Shown here: piece after piece, positions 57,546 through 64,000 of the stretch
Layout: the number at the start of each line of letters is the position of its first letter
How positions within the stretch are numbered: the first letter of the stretch is position 1
Notes under the pieces: generated by a model
Databases searched by the model: none
Told to the model about the DNA's origin: nothing
What the model saw: only the letters and a program-made list of their open reading frames with translations
Program-made: the position numbers and the translations under genes
DNA from: CALMEH01 sp964548225
Lineage (GTDB): Bacteria > Acidobacteriota > Blastocatellia > Pyrinomonadales > Pyrinomonadaceae
Length of the DNA stretch: 64,000 nt
Reading direction: 5' to 3'
Assembly: GCA_964548225.1 (NCBI GenBank)
Contig: CAZJQP010000004.1
Location: forward strand, 1-64,000

Positions 57546-60500
57546 ATGACCGGAATTTCCGAAAGAGAATTTAATACCCAAGATTTTGATTTAGGCGTTG
57601 TCGGATTCAAATTTTCCGACCTTTTTGATGCTGTGCGTCTGCGCGATTTGGCTGAGAAATTTTATGACGAGTTAAAGGAAGAAAACGCGCTTTTGCACGA
57701 TGCTTTGACAAAATATATCGAATCGCGCGGCGCAGATTACGAAAAGCGTGTCGAATCGAATATTTTGACGGACAGTGCGCCTTATTTGTCGCGTTTTATC
57801 GCCAAAATGTTCGGCATCACACGCGAACGCGAACAGATTGAGCGCGAAATTACAGCGCAAAATCCGATTTGGAAATACAAATTTTTCGTCCAACGCCGTG
57901 CGATAAAAAAATATACGGCGGAAAAAATCGTTGAATTAAACGAAGCGGAATTAAGTGAAGCAATTAAAGAATTTAAGTTCGCCGCGTTTGACGAAGTTTT
58001 GGTCTATGCCGAAGAACTAGAGATTTCTTACATTGTCGCCAAACTCGTCGAAGTGGAAGAAGTTTTGACGAAAAATCAAGAAATTACGGCGGAGATTCAA
58101 GAAACCTTAAACAAAATTTCAAAGGCTTACGACAAATTACAGGACAAAATTTTCGGGCGCATTTTCGAGCGAAATATTATGGAACTCGAAGGCATTGGCG
58201 AAATTTTGCAAGTTAAAGCCGTTTTGCAAATTTTGGAACAATGGTCAGCGATTCAATTTCACGGACGAAAGAAAAAATGGCATAGCTTCAAAATTCCGCA
58301 TCCGCTCGATTATCAAAATCTCGTGCATTTGATTCACCCGAACGCCAAACTTCACAACATTATGCGTGGAAAACCGGAAGAAATGCGCCGCCGCGATGGG
58401 TTTAAATTGACTGATGACCGCGGGACGCAACGCGATGCGCTTTACGAAATTGATTATTGTATGATTTGCCACGAACGCGATAAAGATTCGTGTTCGACAG
58501 GTTTAAGGGAAAAAGACGGAAGCGCGAAACGCAATCCGCTCGGCATTAAAACCGAAGGTTGTCCGCTCGACGAAAAGATTTCGGAAATGCACTTGTTGAA
58601 AAAACAAGGCGATTCGATTGCGTCGCTCGCGTTGGTTACGATTGACAATCCGATGTGCGCCGGAACAGGTCATCGCATCTGCAACGATTGTATGAAAGGC
58701 TGTATTTTCCAAAAACAAGAGCCGGTCAACATTCCGCTTGCAGAAACCGCGAGCTTGACCGACGTTTTGAATTTGCCTTACGGTTTTGAGATTTATAATC
58801 TTCTGACGCGCTGGAATCCTTTGAACGCGAAACGCCCGTATCAACTGCCTTACAACGGTAAAAATGTTTTGGTTGTCGGTCTCGGTCCGGCTGGTTATAC
58901 TTTGGCGCATTATCTTTTGAACGAAGGTTTCGGCGTGATCGGCGTTGATGGTTTGAAAATCGAGCCTCTGCCGGAAGAATGGACGGGAAATTTGGGCAAA
59001 CACGCGCCGAAACCGATTAAAAACTTGGCGGAAATTACTGATGAATTAGATGAACGGATTTTGTCGGGTTTCGGCGGCGTTTCGGAATACGGAATCACGG
59101 TTCGCTGGGACAAAAATTTTCTGACGATGATGCAACTTATGTTGTTCCGAAGAAAGCGTTTCCGTGCTTACGGTGGCGTGCGTTTCGGCGGAACTTTGAC
59201 GATTGAAGACGCTTGGGATTTCGGCTTTGACCACATTGCGATTGCGACCGGCGCAGGTCGTCCGACGATTGTGCCGATGAAAAACAATCTGATTCGCGGC
59301 ATTCGTCAAGCGTCAGATTTTCTGATGGCGTTGCAATTAACCGGCGCGTTCAAAAAAGACACGCTTTCAAATCTTCAAGTTCGGCTTCCGGCAATCGTCA
59401 TCGGCGGCGGCTTGACGGGCATTGATACGGCGACTGAAATTTTTGCGTATTATCCGATTCAAGTCGAAAAAATGCTCGAAACTTTTGAAGCAATTTGCGA
59501 AGACCGCGGCGAAGAGGCGGCTTGGTCGGCGTTTGATGAAGAAGAAAAAAAAGTTTTTGCCGAATTTCTCGTTCACGGCAAAGCGATTCGGGAAGAACGC
59601 AAACGCGCCGAAGAAGCCGGAGAAAACCCGAATTTCGTGCCGCTGATTCAATCTTGGGGCGGCGTTTCGCTGGTTTATCGCAAGCGTCTGCAAGATTCGC
59701 CCGCTTATCGGCTGAATCACGAAGAAGTTCAAAAAGCCCTCGAAGAAGGCATCAATTTTGTCGAATTGATGTCGCCGACCGAAGCCGTGCCGGACGAATA
59801 CGGCGCGATCAAAGCGTTGGTTTTTGAAAAGCAAAACTACGACGCGGAAAGCGGAAAATTCTCTCGCGCAAATGAATTTGAAACATTTCCGGCGCGAACG
59901 GTTTGCGTTGCGGCAGGAACTTCGCCGAACGTGATTTACGAAAAGGAAAAACCCGGCACTTTCAAATTGGACGAATGGCGGCAATTCTTTGAACCGTTTG
60001 AAGTCGTGCGGAACGGCGACGGGAAACTTCACGCGGTCGAATCGAAATCGGGATTTTTCACGAGTTACGAAAAAGACGGCAAATTCATTTCATATTATGG
60101 CGATAATCACCCGAAATACGCCGGAAACGTCGTTAAAGCGATGGCTTCGGCAAAACACGGTTACGAACGAGTCGTCGAACTTTTCGCTGATGTAACGCAA
60201 CCGTCTTCGGTTGCAGTATCGGGCGCGTCCCGCGTCCGTCAGGAAGACTTGCACGCGGGACGCGTGCAAGACAGCGCGCAGGATGCTCGCGCTACTTCGT
60301 TTGACGAAATTTTCGATAAATTGGAAGCGAAATTAGACAAAGAACTTCGCGCTTACGTTGTCAAAGTTGACCGTTTAACGCCAACGATTGTTGATGTCAT
60401 CGTCAAAGCACCGCTTCAAGCGAAAAAATTCGAGCCGGGACAATTTTATCGTCTGCAAAACTTTGAAACAACTGCGCCCGTTGTTGCCGGAAAGCGTTTG

Positions 60501-61316
60501 ATGATGGAAGGTCTTGCGCTGACAGGCGCGTGGGTTGATAGAGAAAAAGGCTTGCTTTCGATGATTGTTCTTGAAATGGGAACTTCGTCGCGGCTTTGTT
60601 CTTTGCTCAAAGAAGGCGAAGAAATTCTCGTCATGGGACCGACCGGAACGCCGACGGAAATTCCTGAAAATGAAACGGTGATGCTCGCCGGCGGCGGACT
60701 CGGAAATGCGGTTTTGTTCTCGATTGCGAAGGCTTTGCGCGAAAACAACAACGAAGTAATTTATTTCGCCGGATACAAAAACGGCGCGGATTTATTTAAA
60801 CGCGAAGAAATCGAAAACGCAACGGATAAAGTCGTTTGGGCTTCGGATTTTGGCGATGAAATTGTGCCGCAAAGAGCGCAAGACGCGCATTTCCGCGGCA
60901 ACATCGTTCAAGCAATGATTGCTTACACCGAAGGAAAACTCGGCGAACAAACCGTAAATCTGAAAGATGTTGACCGCATTATCGCCATCGGCTCAGACCG
61001 AATGATGAACGGTGTCAAAGAAGCGCGTTACAACGCTCTGCAACCGTATTTGAAACCGAATCATACGGCAATCGGCTCAATCAATTCGCCGATGCAATGT
61101 ATGATGAAGGAAGTTTGCGCCCAATGTTTGCAACGCCATGTTAATCCGCACACGGGCGAAGAATTTTTCGTCTTTTCGTGTTTCAATCAAGACCAACATC
61201 TGGATTTTGTTGATTTTAAGAATTTGAATGATAGGTTGAGAGCAAATTCGATTCAAGAAAAATTGTCGAATATGTGGCTTGATAAGATTTTTAAGCAGAA
61301 AGATTTGGGAAATTAA
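57546..61316 (+). CDS. Large FAD/Fe-S pyridine-nucleotide oxidoreductase fusion
   Basis: A 1256-residue cytosolic protein in several blocks. Residues 1-300 are a helical region I cannot assign. Residues about 303-395 hold Cys-rich clusters (CMICHERDKDSCS, EGCPLDE, MCAGTGHRICNDCMKGC). At about 439-820 is a GltD-like flavin/NADPH domain with NVLVVGLGPAGYTLAHYL, IAIATGAGRPTI and VIGGGLTGIDTATEI. Residues about 930-1180 resemble a ferredoxin-NADP reductase (PGQFYRLQNFE, then VMLAGGGLGNAVLFSIAKAL), ending in Cys-rich CMMKEVCAQCLQRHV. It likely moves electrons between NAD(P)H and another carrier; the partner is unknown. Residues 892-918 are an in-frame repeat. Confidence 0.82.
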   Translation: MTGISEREFNTQDFDLGVVGFKFSDLFDAVRLRDLAEKFYDELKEENALLHDALTKYIESRGADYEKRVESNILTDSAPYLSRFIAKMFGITREREQIEREITAQNPIWKYKFFVQRRAIKKYTAEKIVELNEAELSEAIKEFKFAAFDEVLVYAEELEISYIVAKLVEVEEVLTKNQEITAEIQETLNKISKAYDKLQDKIFGRIFERNIMELEGIGEILQVKAVLQILEQWSAIQFHGRKKKWHSFKIPHPLDYQNLVHLIHPNAKLHNIMRGKPEEMRRRDGFKLTDDRGTQRDALYEIDYCMICHERDKDSCSTGLREKDGSAKRNPLGIKTEGCPLDEKISEMHLLKKQGDSIASLALVTIDNPMCAGTGHRICNDCMKGCIFQKQEPVNIPLAETASLTDVLNLPYGFEIYNLLTRWNPLNAKRPYQLPYNGKNVLVVGLGPAGYTLAHYLLNEGFGVIGVDGLKIEPLPEEWTGNLGKHAPKPIKNLAEITDELDERILSGFGGVSEYGITVRWDKNFLTMMQLMLFRRKRFRAYGGVRFGGTLTIEDAWDFGFDHIAIATGAGRPTIVPMKNNLIRGIRQASDFLMALQLTGAFKKDTLSNLQVRLPAIVIGGGLTGIDTATEIFAYYPIQVEKMLETFEAICEDRGEEAAWSAFDEEEKKVFAEFLVHGKAIREERKRAEEAGENPNFVPLIQSWGGVSLVYRKRLQDSPAYRLNHEEVQKALEEGINFVELMSPTEAVPDEYGAIKALVFEKQNYDAESGKFSRANEFETFPARTVCVAAGTSPNVIYEKEKPGTFKLDEWRQFFEPFEVVRNGDGKLHAVESKSGFFTSYEKDGKFISYYGDNHPKYAGNVVKAMASAKHGYERVVELFADVTQPSSVAVSGASRVRQEDLHAGRVQDSAQDARATSFDEIFDKLEAKLDKELRAYVVKVDRLTPTIVDVIVKAPLQAKKFEPGQFYRLQNFETTAPVVAGKRLMMEGLALTGAWVDREKGLLSMIVLEMGTSSRLCSLLKEGEEILVMGPTGTPTEIPENETVMLAGGGLGNAVLFSIAKALRENNNEVIYFAGYKNGADLFKREEIENATDKVVWASDFGDEIVPQRAQDAHFRGNIVQAMIAYTEGKLGEQTVNLKDVDRIIAIGSDRMMNGVKEARYNALQPYLKPNHTAIGSINSPMQCMMKEVCAQCLQRHVNPHTGEEFFVFSCFNQDQHLDFVDFKNLNDRLRANSIQEKLSNMWLDKIFKQKDLGN
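60216..60300. repeat. In-frame palindromic repeat inside the oxidoreductase gene
   Basis: A GC-rich block whose core, CTTGCACGCG-GGA-CGCGTGCAAG (60248-60270), is a perfect 10-bp hairpin; flanking GCGTCCCGCGTCC can also pair with it. It encodes residues 892-918 (SGASRVRQEDLHAGRVQDSA region), between two enzyme domains, and keeps the frame open. It is similar in core to the intergenic palindrome at 7357-7397. Confidence 0.7.
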
Positions 61317-61320
61317 TTTT

Positions 61321-61391
61321 AACCACGAAATAACACGAAAACTCACGAAGAAAATACAATTATTTTGTGGTGTTTTGTGTAATTTCGTGGT
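61321..61391. repeat. Long intergenic hairpin, CACGAAA module
   Basis: An imperfect palindrome starting AACCACGAAATAACACGAAA and ending AATTTCGTGGTT lies between the oxidoreductase gene and the Kir channel gene. It has repeated CACGAAA units like those at 24481-24540. Confidence 0.65.
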
Positions 61392-61416
61392 TTTATAGGA
61401 TTTTGGCATAAATAAA

Positions 61417-62400
61417 ATGGCGCAAGAGGAAACGACATTTCAGCCACAGAGCTTTAAATTACCACCGCAAGCCTTATCGGAAAAAGACCGTGATATGGGC
61501 TTTGGCGAAAAGGTTTCGCGTGAGAGCCGCGAACGTCTGCTCAATCGAGACGGCTCGTTTAATGTTGAACGCACAGGTCTTAAACTCACGTCTTTGCTTA
61601 ATCCGTATCATTTTTTGCTGACGATGACGTGGAAAATGTTTATCGCTCAGACGCTTCTGATTTATTTTTTGAGCAATATCATTTTCGGGCTTCTTTATTC
61701 TTCATTCGGCGCGTCCGCGTTGGTTGATACTTCATCAACACCGACAGAAAATCTATTTTTGCGTGGATTTTTCTTTAGCGTTCAGACTTTTGCGACTATC
61801 GGTTACGGCACGATTCATCCAGTCGGGATTTTGCCGAATCTGATTGTTACCGTCGAATCTTATTATTCGATGATTATGACTGCGCTCGTAACAGGCATCG
61901 TTTTCGCGCGTTTTGCACGTCCGACGGCACGGATTTTATTCAGCAAAACCGCTGTCATTGCGCCTTATCAAGACAAAACCGGATTTATGATTCGGCTCGT
62001 TAATGCACGAAATAATCAGATGATTGAAGTTGAAGCACGGATTATGTTTTCGCGTTTGGTCAATGAAAACGGGCGCATCGTGCGGCGGTTCGATATGCTC
62101 GAACTCGAACGCGAAAAGGTTGTTTTTCTCCCGCTGGCGTGGACAATCGTGCATCCGATTGACGAAAATTCACCGCTTTTCGGTCTGACGAAGGAAGATT
62201 TTGAAAAATCAAACGCCGAGTTCGCCATTCTGCTTTCGGCGATGGACGAAACCTACGCGCAAATCGTCCACACGCGGACATCTTATAAACCAAACGAAAT
62301 AAAATGCGGCTACAAATTTGCCAATATCTATAACGAAACCGAATCGGGAGAAAAGATTTCGATTGACGTGCGGAAACTTTCGCATATTGAAAAAGTCTAA
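61417..62400 (+). CDS. KirBac-type inward-rectifier potassium channel
   Basis: A 327-residue prokaryotic Kir channel. A slide-helix region (LLNPYHFLLTMTWKMFIAQTL) precedes the first helix (about 74-95). Then come the pore helix and selectivity filter TIGYG (residues 127-131, in SVQTFATIGYGTIHPVG) and the second helix (about 140-162). The C-terminal ~165 residues are the beta-rich cytoplasmic domain (LMIRLVNARNNQMIEVEARIMFSRLV, then FLPLAWTIVHPIDENSPLFGL). It conducts potassium and can be gated by lipids or protons. Its stop overlaps the ribE start by one base (TAATG), so the two are probably co-translated. Confidence 0.93.
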   Translation: MAQEETTFQPQSFKLPPQALSEKDRDMGFGEKVSRESRERLLNRDGSFNVERTGLKLTSLLNPYHFLLTMTWKMFIAQTLLIYFLSNIIFGLLYSSFGASALVDTSSTPTENLFLRGFFFSVQTFATIGYGTIHPVGILPNLIVTVESYYSMIMTALVTGIVFARFARPTARILFSKTAVIAPYQDKTGFMIRLVNARNNQMIEVEARIMFSRLVNENGRIVRRFDMLELEREKVVFLPLAWTIVHPIDENSPLFGLTKEDFEKSNAEFAILLSAMDETYAQIVHTRTSYKPNEIKCGYKFANIYNETESGEKISIDVRKLSHIEKV

Positions 62401-63044
62401 TGTTCACGGGAATTATTGAAGAATTAGGAAAAATTGCGGCGCTCGAAAAATCGGCGAACGGCGCGAAGATAAAAATTGCGGCGAAGATTGTTACCGAAGG
62501 CACAAACGAAGGCGATTCGATTGCAGTCAACGGTGTCTGTTTGACAGCTTTGGATATTAAGAAAGATCTGTTTTCGGCTGATGTTTCACAAGAAACGCTC
62601 GATAAATCCACACTTTCGAGATTAAAAACCGGCGCGAAAGTTAATCTCGAACGTGCTGTTACGCCAAACACAAGACTTGGCGGACATATTGTTCAAGGTC
62701 ACGTTGATTCGCGTGGAAAATTTGTTTCTGCAACGCAAAGTGGCGATTTTTGGACGGTTCGTGTTTCGTTTCCGAAAGAAATTGGACAATATCTGGTTTA
62801 TAAAGGCTCGATTTCGGTTGAAGGAATTTCGTTGACGATTGCGGAATTAAAAGACGATTATTTTGAAATCGCCGTCATTCCGAAGACTTGGGAATTAACG
62901 AATCTTTCCGGCTTAAAGCCCGGCGATGAAGTAAATCTCGAAGCCGATGTGATTGCCAAATATGTCGAGCGGATCTTGCTTTACGGCAGACAAGAATCCG
63001 AAAAAATTTCAATGGAAAAATTGCAACGATTGGGATTCTTTTAA
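62400..63044 (+). CDS. ribE: Riboflavin synthase alpha subunit
   Basis: A 214-residue riboflavin synthase that joins two 6,7-dimethyl-8-ribityllumazines into riboflavin. It has the start MFTGIIEELG, and two homologous barrels each with a GDSIAVNGVCLTA-type (about residues 40-52) or GSISVEGISLTIA-type motif. VTPNTRLGGHIVQGHVDSRG lies in between. There is no FMN riboswitch in front, since the gene starts on the last base of the potassium-channel gene. Other rib genes are not in the window. Confidence 0.96.
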   Translation: MFTGIIEELGKIAALEKSANGAKIKIAAKIVTEGTNEGDSIAVNGVCLTALDIKKDLFSADVSQETLDKSTLSRLKTGAKVNLERAVTPNTRLGGHIVQGHVDSRGKFVSATQSGDFWTVRVSFPKEIGQYLVYKGSISVEGISLTIAELKDDYFEIAVIPKTWELTNLSGLKPGDEVNLEADVIAKYVERILLYGRQESEKISMEKLQRLGFF

Positions 63045-63066
63045 GTAATTTTTGTCGAATTTCTAC

Positions 63067-63087
63067 TTTTTACTTTTTACTTTTTAC
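63067..63087. repeat. TTTTTAC heptamer array (3 copies)
   Basis: Three exact TTTTTAC units lie in the 77-base gap between ribE and the HIT gene. This is the same unit as at 54667-54694 and, in reverse, at 53419-53453. Confidence 0.8.
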
Positions 63088-63121
63088 TTCCGAAAATCTT
63101 ATAATTCTGCATTCTAATTTT

Positions 63122-63472
63122 ATGAACAACCAAAATTGTTTATTTTGCAAAATTATTGCGGGCGAAATCCCGTCTGTGCGGATTTATGAAGATGATGTTT
63201 GCGTGGCTTTTAACGACATTAGCCCGCAAGCTCCGACGCACGTTTTGGTTATTCCGCGTGAACATTTCGATTCGTTGAACAACGCCGAAAAAGCGCACAA
63301 AGAAACACTCGGACATCTGCTTTTAACGGCAGCGGAGATTGCGCGTGAGAAAGGCTTTGCCGATGACGGTTATCGTGTCGTCATAAATACGAACGGTGAT
63401 GGCGGGCAGACAGTTTTTCATCTGCACGTTCATCTGCTTGGCGGACGGCAATTTATTTTTCCGCCCGGATAA
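63122..63472 (+). CDS. HIT-family (Hint-type) nucleotide-binding hydrolase
   Basis: A 116-residue histidine-triad protein with the active-site motif HLHVH at residues 100-104, preceded by GDGGQTVFH and followed by LLGGRQ. The N-terminal CLFCKIIAGEIPS has the C-xx-C zinc-type pair of this group. Such proteins hydrolyse nucleoside phosphoramidates and adenylated amines. Normal length. No ribosome binding site is obvious before the ATG. Confidence 0.95.
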   Translation: MNNQNCLFCKIIAGEIPSVRIYEDDVCVAFNDISPQAPTHVLVIPREHFDSLNNAEKAHKETLGHLLLTAAEIAREKGFADDGYRVVINTNGDGGQTVFHLHVHLLGGRQFIFPPG

Positions 63473-63621
63473 AATTTTTACAAACATTTTTTGCGCTTTC
63501 AGCTTCTAAGTTTGGAAGTTTCAGCCGCGATACGAGACAGATTTTTAAGGCAAGATTTAACCGGAGCGTTATCGTTTGCTGTTTCGATAAAAGCGCAATT
63601 TACATTTAACAAAAAACTATT

Positions 63622-64000
63622 ATGAAACCGATTTTTACAATTTTATTTTTGTCAGCCGGATTGACTTTGCAATTTGGTTGTGGAAAAACCGAAGCAAATT
63701 CAAACTCGAATTCAACGGTAAACCAAACCAATACAGAAGTAAATAAAAATACTAATACGAACGCGAATACCAAGGTCGAATCAACGCCTTTGCCGCAATA
63801 TGAAACGGCGGAAATCGCATTGGCAGAAGGCAATAAATTTTTTGATGCGAACGAAAACGACAAGGCAATCGAGGCTTATAATCAAGCCGTCGAAAAAAAT
63901 CCCGAATTGGGCGAAGCCTATTTCAAACTCGGTGTAGCTTATCAAATCCGCGAAAAAGTTTATCAAACCGAAGCCGTAATCGTTGAAGAAACACCGACTC
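63622..64000 (+). CDS. TPR-repeat lipoprotein, truncated by the window end
   Basis: The start of a gene open to the end of the window. A lipoprotein signal with lipobox LQFGC (Cys at residue 20) is followed by an Asn/Thr/Ser-rich linker (about 22-55). Then comes a tetratricopeptide repeat, IALAEGNKFFDANENDKAIEAYNQAVEKNPELGEAYFKLGVAYQIREK. It is probably a periplasmic or outer-membrane scaffold. About 126 residues are visible; the total length is unknown. The 149 bases before it hold no further gene. Confidence 0.75.
   Translation, partial: MKPIFTILFLSAGLTLQFGCGKTEANSNSNSTVNQTNTEVNKNTNTNANTKVESTPLPQYETAEIALAEGNKFFDANENDKAIEAYNQAVEKNPELGEAYFKLGVAYQIREKVYQTEAVIVEETPT

Noticed and set aside
1..64000. 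tRNA, rRNA, riboswitch and prophage features.
   Set aside because: I found no tRNA-like T-arm/anticodon arrangement, rRNA sequence, FMN or other riboswitch core, integrase or phage structural gene by eye; a covariance-model scan would be needed to exclude small RNAs.

Overview
This 64 kb window is bacterial chromosome: densely coding, AT-leaning, and full of housekeeping and envelope genes, with no phage block, transposase, tRNA, rRNA or CRISPR array that I could see. The gene mix suggests an Acidobacteriota genome of the Blastocatellia type. Pointers are the bacillithiol deacetylase BshB1, many small secreted or lipoprotein genes with Asn/Thr/Pro-rich linkers, monomeric isocitrate dehydrogenase, DUF1015, DUF4436, an HEAT-cyclophilin fusion and an ECF sigma/FecR-type anti-sigma pair. 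This placement is inference and only moderately certain.

Layout. 0-10 kb: bshB1, a DUF4097-like surface protein, a SulP-STAS-cNMP transporter, an ATP-grasp-like protein, an amidohydrolase and a secreted HEAT/cyclophilin fusion. 10-18 kb: a DsbD-alpha-like protein, rlmN, a nuclease, a HerA-like ATPase, then a TetR gene beside an ABA4-like membrane gene broken by one in-frame TGA, a partner membrane protein, an SRPBCC protein and a frameshifted SEC-C gene. 18-30 kb: a metallo-hydrolase, an SDR, a DUF2235-like hydrolase, two tandem GNATs, an intradiol dioxygenase-like protein, a Kelch lipoprotein, a MITE-like element, the sigma/anti-sigma unit, DUF1015 and two paralogous lipoproteins. 30-41 kb: PCD, icd, carbonic anhydrase, SelO, DUF4436, two thioredoxin-fold proteins and purL. 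40.8-46.8 kb: a divergent arsenic locus (arsR facing arsI, a cystathionine gamma-synthase-type gene, acr3, arsC, glpK and a sirtuin). 46.7-64 kb: a DUF5522/tlyA/PqqB-like/CPXCG operon, ctaA, a YidB-OmpA fusion, an acyltransferase, a receiver-ATPase fusion, rmlD, a Wzc-type tyrosine kinase, a 1256-residue flavin/Fe-S oxidoreductase, a Kir channel, riboflavin synthase, a HIT protein and the start of a TPR lipoprotein.

The strongest non-gene signal is repeats. Heptanucleotide tandem repeats occur at many gene borders, where they supply start codons (bshB1, the acyltransferase) and stop codons (rlmN, the receiver-ATPase gene), and one pair of arrays sits in frame inside purL. A second class is palindromic: a REP-like hairpin is intergenic at 7.36 kb and in frame inside the large oxidoreductase at 60.2 kb. 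Long intergenic hairpins built from CGAAA-type modules separate many genes. A 174-bp element at 23.7 kb has terminal inverted repeats and an 8-bp flanking duplication. A 21-bp array at 53.6 kb can be read as a heptad-repeat peptide.

Two genes within 2 kb carry disabling changes: a TGG-to-TGA-type stop in the ABA4-like gene and two homopolymer frameshifts in the SEC-C gene. They are either real decay or consensus errors. Around the ABA4-like unit, a matched pair of near-identical palindromes looks like the TetR operator.
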